Of a stretch of DNA of 64,000 nucleotides, positions 17,072-25,207 are shown in pieces. Within the stretch, counting starts at the first letter, position 1, and each line of letters starts with the position of its first letter. Under the pieces are notes generated by a model, which was not told the origin of the DNA, searched no databases, and worked only from the letters and a program-made list of their open reading frames with translations. Made by a program: the position numbers and the translations under genes. Origin of the DNA: Streptomyces caelestis (GTDB lineage Bacteria; Actinomycetota; Actinomycetes; Streptomycetales; Streptomycetaceae); the NCBI RefSeq assembly GCF_001279005.1, contig NZ_LGCN01000120.1, positions 62,001 to 126,000 on the forward strand, in the 5' to 3' direction.

Positions 17072-18651
17072 GCGAGCCACACCGTGTCGAAGCGCGCCCA
17101 GTCGAGCGTGTTGGCGGGCGCCTCCGCATCGACGCCCTTGACACCGCGTGCGGTTCCGATGATCCAGTCGGCGAACCCCCAGATGAGGAAGCCGCCCTCG
17201 CCGTACAGGCGGCGCTGCATGCGCTCGTAGACGGCGGCGCGTTCCGTCTTGTCGCGGGTGGACTGGGCCTGCTGGTACAGCGCGTCGAAGTCCTTGTGCC
17301 GCCACTTGGTGGCGTTGGTGGTGGAGTCGGTCAGCAGCCGCTGGGAGATGTGCGCCTCGATGGGCATGGCGCCGGAGCGGTAGCAGCACAGGGAGCCGTT
17401 GTCGAGGATGTCGCTCCAGTAGGAGTCCTTGCTGCCCATCCGCACCTCGACGGTGACTCCGGCCTTCTTCGCCTGGTCGCGGAAGATGCCGGCGGCCTCG
17501 GTGAACCCGGCGGCGACGGCGGAGGTGTCCAGGGTGACCTTCAGGCCCTCGGCGCCGGCCTGCTTCAGCAGCGCACGCGCCTTGCCGAGGTCCTGCTCCC
17601 GTTGGGGCAGGCCGTCGGCGTAGTACTCGTAGCCCTTGCCGAACAGGTCGTTGCCGACCTCGCCCGCGCCGGACAGCGCGCCGTCGACGAGTTCCCGGCG
17701 GTCGGCGATCAGGAAGAACGCCTGGCGCACCCGCTCGTCGTCGAAGGGCGGCCGGTCGGTCTTCATGCAGAACGCCTGCATGGCGCTGCCCCGCAGCCGC
17801 ACGATCTCGATCCGCCCCTGGTCCTCGTGGGCGCGGGCGGTGGTGGGGTTGAGTTCGTGAGCGTACTCGACCTGCCCGCCGAGCAGCGCGTTGACCCGGG
17901 CCGACTCCTCGTTCGCCACGACGAACTCGATCTCGTCGAGGTGCGGGGCGCCCTCCCAGTAGTCGTCGTAGCGGCGGAAGACCGCCGAGCGGCCGGGCGC
18001 GAACGACACGAAGCGGAACGGACCGGAGCCGACCGGCTCCTTGTCGAACCCGGTGGCGTTCTCGGGCACGATGTACGCGCCGAACGCGGCCAGGACGTTG
18101 GGGAATTCGGCCGTGGGCCGCTTGAGCACGAACTCGATGACGCGTTCGCCGGTGGCGCGGCTGGCGTCGAGGTCGATGGGCTCCAGGGACGCCTTGGCGC
18201 GGAACGCCTGCTTCGGGTCGGCGATACGGCGGTAGCTGTAGAGGACGTCCTGCGCGGTGACCGGGCTGCCGTCGTGGAAGGTGGCCTCACGCAGGGTGAC
18301 CCGCCAGCGGTCCAGCGTCTTGTTGGATTCCCACTTCGCGGCGAGGCGGGGCTGTGCGGACAGGTCGGCGCCGTAGTCGGCGAGCTTGTCGAACAGGGCC
18401 TTGGCGCGGGCGACGTCGGCGAACAGGTTGGCGAGGTGCGGGTCGAGGGTCTCGCTCGCGCCACCGCCCGCGAACGCGGCGCGCAGCCGGCCGCCCTTCT
18501 TCGGCGAGCCGTCGCCCGCACCGTCGTCGGAGTCGGAACCGGAACCGCCGCCGCAACCGGTGAGGGTGAGCGCGCCGAGCCCGGTCGCGGCGAGGAAGCC
18601 GCGGCGGCGCAGGGCCGGGAAGGGGAGGGAGCGGGTCGAATCGTCGTGCAT
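17068..18651 (-). CDS. family 5 substrate-binding lipoprotein of the ABC importer
   Basis: This is an extracellular solute-binding protein of 527 residues, anchored by a lipid on C33 (lipobox LTGC). The signal peptide begins with RRRGFLAATG, so Tat export is likely. Family 5 features are clear: ASETLDPHLANLFADVARA, the SPVTAQDVLYSYRRIADP segment, VGSGPFRFVSF, and the C-terminal PIEAHISQRLLTDSTTNATKW. Family 5 proteins bind peptides, nickel chelates, heme or opine-type metallophores. ATG 18651 has GAGG upstream. It starts 10 bases after the methyltransferase stop, the only real gap inside the operon. The ligand is unknown; the biosynthetic genes upstream suggest it may be the operon's own product. 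Confidence 0.9.
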   Translation of the reverse strand: MHDDSTRSLPFPALRRRGFLAATGLGALTLTGCGGGSGSDSDDGAGDGSPKKGGRLRAAFAGGGASETLDPHLANLFADVARAKALFDKLADYGADLSAQPRLAAKWESNKTLDRWRVTLREATFHDGSPVTAQDVLYSYRRIADPKQAFRAKASLEPIDLDASRATGERVIEFVLKRPTAEFPNVLAAFGAYIVPENATGFDKEPVGSGPFRFVSFAPGRSAVFRRYDDYWEGAPHLDEIEFVVANEESARVNALLGGQVEYAHELNPTTARAHEDQGRIEIVRLRGSAMQAFCMKTDRPPFDDERVRQAFFLIADRRELVDGALSGAGEVGNDLFGKGYEYYADGLPQREQDLGKARALLKQAGAEGLKVTLDTSAVAAGFTEAAGIFRDQAKKAGVTVEVRMGSKDSYWSDILDNGSLCCYRSGAMPIEAHISQRLLTDSTTNATKWRHKDFDALYQQAQSTRDKTERAAVYERMQRRLYGEGGFLIWGFADWIIGTARGVKGVDAEAPANTLDWARFDTVWLA

Positions 18652-18661
18652 GTGAGGTTCC

Positions 18662-19456
18662 TCAGTGTGTAGTCGTGCAGGTGAGCCGGGCCACCACGTG
18701 CAGCCGGTCGGCGTCGGTGGTACGGCCGGGGAGCAGGCCCTCCTGCCACGGCGGTTCGGTGCGCGGACCGGGTCCGTCGTGGAGTTCCAGGACCTCGTAG
18801 CCGTGCGCGGCCAGCAGGTGGCGCAGCTCCTGCGGGAACAGCAGCCGCCACGCGGACCGCTGCTCGACGGGTGCCGACCCGTCGTCCGCGGTCCACACGC
18901 GCCTGCGGCGCAGCAACTGGTCCGTACGGTCCACGGTGAGGGTGGTGACGGACCGGTGGACGGTGCCCCGCCAGGCGAACTCGTCGGCCCTGGGCGTGTC
19001 GAGGAGGTCGGTACGGCCGAGGAAGTACGCGCCGTTGCGCATCTCCGCGACGAGCAGGCCGCCCGGTGCCAGGGCGCGGCGGCAGGAGGACAGGAAGCCG
19101 TCGAGCTGGTCGTTGGTGTGGCAGTACAGCAGGGCGCTGTCCAGGCACACCACGGCGTCGAACCTGCCGTGCCCCAGGTCGAATCCGTGCAGGTCGGCAC
19201 GGACGTACCCGGGTCCCGGATGGTGCGCGCGGGCGTGCGCGAGCATCGCCCCGGAGAGGTCCGCGCCGGTCACCTCGCGGCCGGCGTCGTGCAGCCACGC
19301 GGCGTCGCGTCCGGTGCCGCAGCCCATGTCCAGCACCCGCTTCCCCGCCCCGTGCCGGCGCAGGCAGTCCTCCGCCCAGCGTCCGGCCAGCCGGCCGGGG
19401 TCGGGGAAACGGGCCTCGTAGAGCGTGGGGTTGTCGGTGAGCAGGTTGTCCGTCAT
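18662..19456 (-). CDS. class I SAM-dependent methyltransferase
   Basis: This is a cytoplasmic enzyme of 264 residues. The SAM site is RVLDMGCGTGRDAAWLHDAG, with the acidic residue after strand 2 in VTGADLSGAMLAHAR and the post-II motif FDAVVCLDSALLY. The second half (FAWRGTVHRSVTTLTVDRTDQ, WRLLFPQELRHLLAAHGYEVLEL) resembles small-molecule methyltransferases that act on polar or amino substrates. ATG 19456 overlaps the MFS stop by four bases. Its place between the exporter and importer genes points to tailoring of the operon's product, probably N- or O-methylation. This is inference. Confidence 0.88.
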   Translation of the reverse strand: MTDNLLTDNPTLYEARFPDPGRLAGRWAEDCLRRHGAGKRVLDMGCGTGRDAAWLHDAGREVTGADLSGAMLAHARAHHPGPGYVRADLHGFDLGHGRFDAVVCLDSALLYCHTNDQLDGFLSSCRRALAPGGLLVAEMRNGAYFLGRTDLLDTPRADEFAWRGTVHRSVTTLTVDRTDQLLRRRRVWTADDGSAPVEQRSAWRLLFPQELRHLLAAHGYEVLELHDGPGPRTEPPWQEGLLPGRTTDADRLHVVARLTCTTTH

Positions 19457-20736
19457 GCCGGGGTCCTTCCTCGGGCGGGCGCGGGTGCGGCGGGCTGTTC
19501 CGGCGGCGCGGGCAGCGATCCCAGCCGGCGCAGCCGTACGACGCCGAGCGCGGAGGCGAAGCCGGCCAGCGCGCAGCACGCCCACGGCAGCCACGCGGCG
19601 TCGCCGTCCCGCCCGGTGTCCATGGCCCAGCCGACGACGGTGTTGCCGATCGCGGCGGCGACGCCCGAGACAACGTAGAAGATCCCGAAGTAGGTGCCGG
19701 TCAGTGCGGGGCGGCCGAAGGCGGGGACCATGTCCATCACGAACGGCTGGGCGATCATCACCCCGAGGTACAGCAGCAGGGCGCCCGACAGCACGGGCAG
19801 CACCCGCAGCACCGCGTCGGCCACGCCGTCCGGGCCGCCGGACACCGTGGTGGCCAGGGCCGGCGGCAGGAAGGCCAGCGCCATGAGGCCGAGCCCGGCG
19901 ACGATCCAACGGGCCCGGTCCCCGCGCCGCTTGAGCGCGCGGGTCAGGCGCAACTGGAGCAGGAGGTTGGCGGCGGCGCCGACGACGAAGACGAGACCGG
20001 CGGCGCCGTCCCAGCCGGTGGCCCGCCGTGCGCCGTCGGGCAGCAGCAGGTACAGCTGGCTCTCCAGGGTGAACAGGCCGGCCATGGCGAGCGCGAACGC
20101 CAGGAAGGCGCGGTTGCCGAGCACCTCCCGCCAGTCGGCGAGCACCCCGCCCCCGCTCGGCTCGACCCTCCGGGCCGGCAGCACCAGGGCCTGTGCGACG
20201 GTCAGGACCGCGAAGATCCCGGCGGCGGCCAGCGCCGACGTACGGAAGTCCACGAGCAGCAGCGCGCTGCCCAGCAGTGGCCCGATCAGCGCGCCGGTGG
20301 TGGCGAACACGTTGAACAGGGCGAACGCCTCGGCCCTGCGCTCCTCGGCCTCCTGCGCGAGGTAGGCGCGGACGGCGGGGTTGAACAGCGCCCCCGCGAA
20401 CCCGCTGAGGACGGACGCGGCGAGCAGGACGGCCAGGTGGTCGCCGAGCGCGAACAGCGCGAAGCCCGCGGTGCGCAGGGCGCAGCCGGCGATGATGACG
20501 CCCCGCGCGCCGAGCCGGTCGGAGGCGGAGCCGCCGATGACGAACAGACCCTGCTGGCTGAGGTTCCTGACCCCGAGGACGACGCCGACGACGGCGGCCG
20601 ACAGGCCCAGGTTCTCGGTGAGGTGGGTGGCGAGGTAGGGGATGAGGAGGTAGAAGCCGGTGTTGACGCCGAGCTGGTTGACCAGCAGGAGCTGAACGGC
20701 GAGCGGGAAGCGACGTATCTCATGCCAGGTCCGCAC
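19453..20736 (-). CDS. MFS transporter, likely product exporter
   Basis: This is a 12-helix major facilitator of about 427 residues. Motif A is GSASDRLGARGV in the loop after helix 2, and the protein has the usual central cytoplasmic break (ARRVEPSGGGVLADWREVLG). The start is ambiguous because the upstream DNA is a 21-base tandem repeat: several repeat units carry GGAGGGG followed by GTG or GTA in this frame. I chose GTG 20736, the last of these, because WHEIRRFPLAVQLLLVNQLG then begins a normal MFS N-terminus; a longer form from 20841 would add an Arg/Thr-rich repeat tail. It overlaps the epimerase by 17 bases. In this operon it probably exports the small molecule made by the upstream enzymes. 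Confidence 0.85.
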   Translation of the reverse strand: MRTWHEIRRFPLAVQLLLVNQLGVNTGFYLLIPYLATHLTENLGLSAAVVGVVLGVRNLSQQGLFVIGGSASDRLGARGVIIAGCALRTAGFALFALGDHLAVLLAASVLSGFAGALFNPAVRAYLAQEAEERRAEAFALFNVFATTGALIGPLLGSALLLVDFRTSALAAAGIFAVLTVAQALVLPARRVEPSGGGVLADWREVLGNRAFLAFALAMAGLFTLESQLYLLLPDGARRATGWDGAAGLVFVVGAAANLLLQLRLTRALKRRGDRARWIVAGLGLMALAFLPPALATTVSGGPDGVADAVLRVLPVLSGALLLYLGVMIAQPFVMDMVPAFGRPALTGTYFGIFYVVSGVAAAIGNTVVGWAMDTGRDGDAAWLPWACCALAGFASALGVVRLRRLGSLPAPPEQPAAPAPARGRTPA

Positions 20737-21949
20737 GGCGCCCCTCCGGGTCCGTACGGCGCCCCTCCGGGTCCGTGCGGCGTCCGCCCGGGTCCGCACG
20801 GTGTTGCTCCGGGTCTGTACGGCTCCCGTTCGGGTCCGCACGGCGCCCCTCCGGGTCCGTACGGCGCCCCTCCGGGTCCGTGCGGCATGCCTCCACGTCC
20901 GCGCGGCGCCCCTCCCGCGGCTCGACGCCCAGTCCGGGCAGATCGCTCGTCCTCACCCGGCCGTCCTCGCCGCCGATGCCGGTCCACGGGTCGTGTGCGA
21001 GCAGCAGATGGCCGTCCAGGTCGGCCCAGCGGGCCCGGTCGGCGAGGTGCACGGCGGGCGCGAGTCCGAGGCTGCTGGCGGTCAGACAGCCCAGCATCAG
21101 CTCCGTGCCGCTGCCGTCGATCAGCTCCGCGATGCGCAGGGCCGCGTGCACCCCGCCGCACTTGGCGAGCTTGACGTTGACGCCGTGGACGCGCCCGGCC
21201 AGCCGGCGTACGTCCTCCAGGTCCACGGCGTCCTCGTCGGCCACGACCGGCAGCGGTGAGCGCTCGGCCAGGGCCGCCAGGGCCTCCGGGTCACCGGGGG
21301 CGAGGGGCTGTTCGACGGCCTCGACGCCGAGTGCGGCGAACCGGGGCAGCAACGCCTCCGCCTGCCCCGTGGTCCAGGCGCCGTTGGGGTCGAGCAGCAG
21401 CCGCGCGCCCGGCGCGGCGTCCCGTACGGCCCGTACGCGCTCGACGTCCTCCTCGGGATCGGCCGCCCCCGCCTTGACCTTGAGGACCTCGAAGCCGCTC
21501 GCCACGAGGGAGCGGGCCTGCGCCGCCGCGTGCGCGGGGGAGGTGATGCCGAGGGTGCGGGCGGTGGCCGCGACCGGGGTGTCCTCGGCGCCCAGCAGCC
21601 GGTGGACGGGCCTGCCCGCGCGCTTGCCGACGAGGTCCAGCAGGGCCGCGTCGACGGCGGCGGTCACGGCCGGGGGAGCGCCTGCGGAGGCCGACTCGCC
21701 TGTGCGCAGGACCTCCAGGGCGGTCTCCGGGTCGGGGAAGCGGGCCAGGTCCGCGCCCACGGCGGTGAAGTGACGTCCGAGGCTCTCGGCGTCGAGCCGG
21801 TAGTAGACGCTGCTGACGGCTTCGCCGTGACCGGTCACGCCCTCGTGCTCGACGCTCAGCCACACGGCGTCACGGGCGGACATCGTGGAACGGGATATCC
21901 GCAGCGGCTCGGTGAGTTCGAGGCGCACGGTGCGCAGGCCGGTCCTCAC
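20720..21949 (-). CDS. dipeptide epimerase of the enolase superfamily, with repeat tail
   Basis: This muconate-lactonizing-subgroup enzyme of 409 residues inverts a stereocentre next to a carboxyl group, for example in Ala-Glu type dipeptides. Catalytic features are K157 and K159 in VLKVKAG, metal ligands D187 (LLLDPNGAW), E213 (VEQPL) and D238 (VADED), and the second lysine in NVKLAKCGG. Residues 284-336 close the barrel (LMLGCLTASSLGLAPAVHLA, DLDGHLLLAHDP). From about 347 to the end the protein is not enolase-like but a chain of seven-residue repeats, TDPEGRR and variants, encoded by a 21-base minisatellite. GTG 21949 has GGAGGAGA upstream and overlaps the PLP gene by four bases. It may act on an intermediate of the operon's product. 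Confidence 0.88.
   Translation of the reverse strand: MRTGLRTVRLELTEPLRISRSTMSARDAVWLSVEHEGVTGHGEAVSSVYYRLDAESLGRHFTAVGADLARFPDPETALEVLRTGESASAGAPPAVTAAVDAALLDLVGKRAGRPVHRLLGAEDTPVAATARTLGITSPAHAAAQARSLVASGFEVLKVKAGAADPEEDVERVRAVRDAAPGARLLLDPNGAWTTGQAEALLPRFAALGVEAVEQPLAPGDPEALAALAERSPLPVVADEDAVDLEDVRRLAGRVHGVNVKLAKCGGVHAALRIAELIDGSGTELMLGCLTASSLGLAPAVHLADRARWADLDGHLLLAHDPWTGIGGEDGRVRTSDLPGLGVEPREGRRADVEACRTDPEGRRTDPEGRRADPNGSRTDPEQHRADPGGRRTDPEGRRTDPEGRRADLA
20728..20916 (-). repeat. 21-base minisatellite, nine units
   Basis: Nine contiguous 21-base units run from 20728 to 20916. Units 1-2 and 6-7 are identical, and a perfect 54-base direct repeat recurs 105 bases apart, so the array grew by block duplication. 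In the epimerase frame it encodes TDPEGRR-type heptads. In the MFS frame it encodes RTRRGAV-type heptads. Several units carry GGAGGGGCGCCGTG on the minus strand, a ribosome binding site with a start codon. Confidence 0.9.
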
Positions 21950-23025
21950 CGGTTCTCCTCCGGACGGGCGAGCGGGTCGGTGACGCGGGTGCACCGCGCC
22001 CAGCCGGTGGCCTCGGCCGCGTACGGGTGCGGGATCTCCACGGGACGGGTGGCCGCGGCGTCCGGGTCGACGCCGTGGGCGGTGGTGAAGTCGTCGTCGT
22101 AGACGGTGGAGAGGTAGCGGTGCGGCCCGTCGGGGAAGACGGTGGCGACGACCGCGCCGGGGTGGACACGGGCCGCCCACGCGGCGACGCGGGCGACCGC
22201 GCCGGTGCTCCAGCCACCGCTGACGAAACTGCCCCGGGCCAGTCGGCGACAGCTGTCCACGGCCTCGGCGGGGCCCACCCAGTGCACCTCGTCGAAGGCG
22301 TCGTACGCGACGTTGCGCGGATGGATGCTGCTGCCCAGGCCGCGCATCAGCCGGGGCCGGGCGGGCTGGCCGAAGATGGTGGAGCCGGTGGAGTCGACAC
22401 CGATCAGCCGCAGCGCGGGCCAGTGCCGGCGCAGCGGCCCGATGACACCGGCGCTATGCCCGCCGGTACCCACACTGCACACCAGGACGTCCAAGTGGTC
22501 TATCTGAGCGGCGAGTTCGGCGGCCAGTGAGGCGTAACCGGTCGTGTTGTCGGGGTTGTTGTACTGGTCGGGCCAGTAGGCTTCGGGCAGCACGGCGAGC
22601 AGTTCGCGCAGCCGGGCGAGGCGCGCGGCCTGCCAGCCGCCCCGGGCCGCGGGCCGGTCCACGATCTCCAGCCGCACCCCGTACGAGCGCAGTAACTGAC
22701 GCATGGAAGGCTCCAGTTCACTGTCGCCGACCAGGACGACGGGATGCCCGAGGGCCTGTCCGGCGAAGGCGAGCCCGATGCCGAGGGTGCCGGAGGTGGA
22801 CTCCACCACCGGAGCCCCGGGTCGCAGTTCACCGCGTTCACGGGCGCCCCTCAGCATCGACACGGCGGCCCGCGCCTTCATCCCGCCCGCGGCGAGCCCT
22901 TCGAGCTTGGCCCAGAAACCGGGGTGCGGACCGGGCAGACCGGCGGTGACGCGGACGACGGGGGTGCGGCCGAGCAGGGTGAGCAGTTCCGGGCGGGCGG
23001 CGGGCCGTACGGCGGCGGTGGTCAC
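21946..23025 (-). CDS. PLP-dependent cysteine-synthase-like enzyme
   Basis: This is a fold type II PLP enzyme of 359 residues. PLP lysine is K50 in LEGLAAGGMKARAA, the phosphate-binding loop is VGTGGHSAGVIG, and STSGTLGIGLAFAG binds the substrate carboxylate. Relatives replace the activated hydroxyl of O-acetyl- or O-phosphoserine with a nucleophile. Besides cysteine synthase, this includes SbnA, which makes an amino-acid adduct for 2,3-diaminopropionate in staphyloferrin B synthesis. The altered lysine motif (GGMKAR rather than the usual GSxKDR) argues against housekeeping cysteine synthesis. GTG 23025 overlaps the upstream gene by four bases. It likely forms a carbon-nitrogen or carbon-sulfur bond in the operon's product. 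Confidence 0.85.
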   Translation of the reverse strand: MTTAAVRPAARPELLTLLGRTPVVRVTAGLPGPHPGFWAKLEGLAAGGMKARAAVSMLRGARERGELRPGAPVVESTSGTLGIGLAFAGQALGHPVVLVGDSELEPSMRQLLRSYGVRLEIVDRPAARGGWQAARLARLRELLAVLPEAYWPDQYNNPDNTTGYASLAAELAAQIDHLDVLVCSVGTGGHSAGVIGPLRRHWPALRLIGVDSTGSTIFGQPARPRLMRGLGSSIHPRNVAYDAFDEVHWVGPAEAVDSCRRLARGSFVSGGWSTGAVARVAAWAARVHPGAVVATVFPDGPHRYLSTVYDDDFTTAHGVDPDAAATRPVEIPHPYAAEATGWARCTRVTDPLARPEENR

Positions 23026-23870
23026 CGGGCGCCTCCCGGACGGCCGGCGCGGTAGCGGTGGACGGTGCCGGGGCCGCCGTCCAGCCAGAAGAAGGGGTAC
23101 GGCTCCGCGCACACCGCGCTCACCCCGTGCCCGAGGAAGCGGGGGAGCACGGCGCTTCCGGTCTGGGCGAACATCACCAGCTGCTTGTCGTGCCGCAGCG
23201 CGTGCTCCCGCAGCGGTTCGAAGGTCCCGTTGCCCAGCGTCATCCCGGACACGAGCAGGGCGTCGCACCGGCCGGCCGCGGCGAGGGCGTCGGTGACGAC
23301 CGGCTCGCCCCACTCGGTGACGCCGCCCTTGAGGTCGCAGGGGATGTAGCGCAGCCCTCGTGAACGCAGCGCTTCCAGGAGGGAGTTGACCACGCCGACC
23401 ACGAGCACCGTCGATCCGGGCGGCAGCCCGAGCAGCCCGGTGACGGCCTCGGCCCGGACCCGGGACTTCTCCAGCGACGTCCCGGCCGGCAGGGCGACGG
23501 GTCGCGCCCCGTTCTCCGGGGTGTGCGGGGTGACGTGCATCAGGTACGCGTCGAGCGCGGCGACCCGCACCGGCGGCAGCGGATGCCCGAGGAGCCGGGC
23601 CACGTCCGCGCCGACGCAGTCCTCCACCGCGCCGTCGGGCAGCGCGCCGGGCTCGACCGCGCAACTGCCGACGGCCTCGGCGAGGCGCAGACTGAGCACC
23701 TCGTTGCGGTAACCGGTACCGCGCCCCTCGTGCCGTACGGCCTGCCGGGTGGTGAAGGCCACGGAGATCCGCAACCCGGCCGGATCCGGGCCGAGTCCGC
23801 CGGCGCGGGCGAGCGCCAGGAGTTCGTCGTACGTCGCCGCGCGGGCGGACGCCGGGGCGGTGGGGCTCAT
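23022..23870 (-). CDS. DUF364 Rossmann-like protein
   Basis: This is a protein of 282 residues with the two-part architecture of the DUF4213/DUF364 group. The N-terminal enolase-like part shows ISVAFTTRQAVRHEG and GYRNEVLSLRL. The Rossmann-like part begins at STVLVVGVVNSLLEALRSRG and contains DLKGGVTEWGEPVVTDA, CDALLVSGMTLGNGTFEPL and QLVMFAQTGSAVLPRFLGHG. The family was named for possible heavy-metal chelation, and members often sit by metal uptake genes. Their reaction is unproven. ATG 23870 overlaps the ATP-grasp stop by four bases (ATGA), tying it to the biosynthetic genes. Confidence 0.8.
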   Translation of the reverse strand: MSPTAPASARAATYDELLALARAGGLGPDPAGLRISVAFTTRQAVRHEGRGTGYRNEVLSLRLAEAVGSCAVEPGALPDGAVEDCVGADVARLLGHPLPPVRVAALDAYLMHVTPHTPENGARPVALPAGTSLEKSRVRAEAVTGLLGLPPGSTVLVVGVVNSLLEALRSRGLRYIPCDLKGGVTEWGEPVVTDALAAAGRCDALLVSGMTLGNGTFEPLREHALRHDKQLVMFAQTGSAVLPRFLGHGVSAVCAEPYPFFWLDGGPGTVHRYRAGRPGGAR

Positions 23871-25123
23871 CGGATCACCAGCCCGGACCGCACCTCGTCG
23901 AGCAGGGCCTCGACCCGGGCGCGGGCGCCGGTGCCGGCCGGGTCGCCCGCCATCACGTGCCCCAGGTACTCGTTGTTGCTGCCCGCCGCCTTCACCTGCC
24001 GCCCTGGCTCGGCGAGTTGCACCTCGAGGACGTCCGGCGCGGTCCGCACCCGGCCGCCGTCCAGTGCTTCGAGCGTGCCCGTGGTCCCCGGCACGAGGAA
24101 CCCGACGGCGGCGCTGCGCAACCCGGTGTCCGTGCGCCGCAGGTCGGGGGCGCGGCCCAGACAGACGTCCACGAAGGCGGCGGCGAGGTCGATGCCGGTG
24201 ACATGCCGTACCAGCTCGGTGATGCGGTTCCCGGCGGGCCGCGGGTTGACTTCGACCACGCGCGGCCCGGCGGAGGTCAGCTTGATCTCGGTGTGTGCCA
24301 CCACACCGTCCGTCAGTCCGAGTGCCTCGAGTGCGCCGAGCGCGGTCCGTTCGGCCGCCTCGGTGTCCGCGGACGACAGGGCGGCGGGGAACATGTGGCC
24401 GGTCTCGATGAACGCGGGCGCCCCGCCGACGCTCTTGTCGGTCACGCCGATGACGTGGACCGCGCCCGCGTGCGACACGGTCTCGACGCTCACCTCCGGA
24501 CCGTCCAGGAGCTCTTCGAGCAGCACGACGGGTGCCCGCCGCTGCCCGCGCGCGTTGACCGGGAAGCCGGCCAGCGCCTTGACGGCGGCGGCGAGTTGCT
24601 CCTCGTCGTCCACCCGCCGTACGTACATGCCGGCGCACAGGTCGACGGGCTTGACCACCAGCGGGTAGCCGATCTCCCCTGCCGACCGGGCGAGTTCGGC
24701 CCACTCCTCGTGCACCGCGAACCGCGGACCGGGCACCCCGGCGTCGGCCAGGACCCGGCGGGTGGCGTCCTTGCGGCAGGCGTTCTCGACCGCCTCGGGA
24801 GCCGGTCCGGGCAGCCCGAGCCGGGCGGCCGTCCGCGCCACCACCGGCAGGTAGTAGTCGCACGACGTGATCACCCCGTCGAAGCCCAGCACGGAGTGCA
24901 GCCGCTCCACTCGGGGCAGCAGGGTCTCGGTGTCGTTGGTGTCCGCGGTGATCACGTTGCGCGCCCCGAGCAGCGGGTGCGCGGTGCCCTCGGGTGCCGA
25001 GCGCAGGTAGTGGTGCAGGTCGCGGGTGAGGAACGTGAACTCGTGTCCGCTCTCCCGGATCGCGCGTGGCAGCAGCCTGCTCATCGATCCGACCCAGCTC
25101 TCGACCACCAGCAGATGAGCCAC
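23867..25123 (-). CDS. ATP-grasp ligase
   Basis: This is an enzyme of 418 residues that uses ATP to activate a carboxylate and join it to an amine or similar group. The domain order is an N-terminal pre-ATP-grasp Rossmann part (MAHLLVVESWVGSMSRLLPR), then the nucleotide-binding lysine region YPLVVKPVDLCAGMYVRRV, the EELLDGPEVSVETVSH segment, and the metal-binding EIKLTSAGPRVVEVNPRPAG. A C-terminal extension (RQVKAAGSNNEYLGHVMAGD) recalls L-amino-acid ligases that form dipeptides. It is the first gene of the ten-gene operon; its start at 25123 lies 33 bases from an 18-base palindrome and 66 bases from a Zur/Fur-like box. Together with the epimerase it suggests a dipeptide-like intermediate. 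Confidence 0.9.
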   Translation of the reverse strand: MAHLLVVESWVGSMSRLLPRAIRESGHEFTFLTRDLHHYLRSAPEGTAHPLLGARNVITADTNDTETLLPRVERLHSVLGFDGVITSCDYYLPVVARTAARLGLPGPAPEAVENACRKDATRRVLADAGVPGPRFAVHEEWAELARSAGEIGYPLVVKPVDLCAGMYVRRVDDEEQLAAAVKALAGFPVNARGQRRAPVVLLEELLDGPEVSVETVSHAGAVHVIGVTDKSVGGAPAFIETGHMFPAALSSADTEAAERTALGALEALGLTDGVVAHTEIKLTSAGPRVVEVNPRPAGNRITELVRHVTGIDLAAAFVDVCLGRAPDLRRTDTGLRSAAVGFLVPGTTGTLEALDGGRVRTAPDVLEVQLAEPGRQVKAAGSNNEYLGHVMAGDPAGTGARARVEALLDEVRSGLVIR

Positions 25124-25155
25124 GGCTCCCCTTTTCGTGTCGGCGCGTACGGCAC

Positions 25156-25173
25156 GGCCCTGACGTCAGGGCC
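25156..25173. promoter_or_regulatory. perfect 18-base palindrome in the operon leader
   Basis: GGCCCTGACGTCAGGGCC is its own reverse complement. It lies between the divergent ATP-grasp operon and the GNAT gene. It could be an operator with a TGACGTCA core, or a hairpin in the mRNA of the operon. Confidence 0.5.
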
Positions 25174-25187
25174 GCGGCCGACGACAC

Positions 25188-25207
25188 GATATCGGTAATC
25201 ATTTTCA
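25188..25207. promoter_or_regulatory. Zur/Fur-family box between divergent genes
   Basis: The AT-rich segment GATATCGGTAATCATTTTCA stands out in this GC-rich DNA. Compared with the palindromic Streptomyces Zur consensus TGAAAATCATTTTCA (from memory), the right half (25201-25207) matches 7 of 7 and the left half 4 of 7. Against the classic Fur box, 15 of 19 bases fit. It overlaps the likely promoters of both the ten-gene operon and the GNAT gene. Confidence 0.55.

Noticed and set aside
20728-20916. Possible CRISPR array
   Set aside because: The repeats are directly adjacent with no unique spacers and lie inside coding sequence.
20437-21174. Plus-strand collagen-like frame with repeated GPYGAPP and GPCG units
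   Set aside because: It is the complement of the minisatellite inside the epimerase. The flanks on this strand show no protein features and no ribosome binding site, so it is not a collagen-like gene.
21946-23025. Housekeeping cysteine synthase (cysK/cysM)
   Set aside because: The PLP lysine motif is altered and the gene is embedded in a specialised operon, so a biosynthetic variant is more likely.
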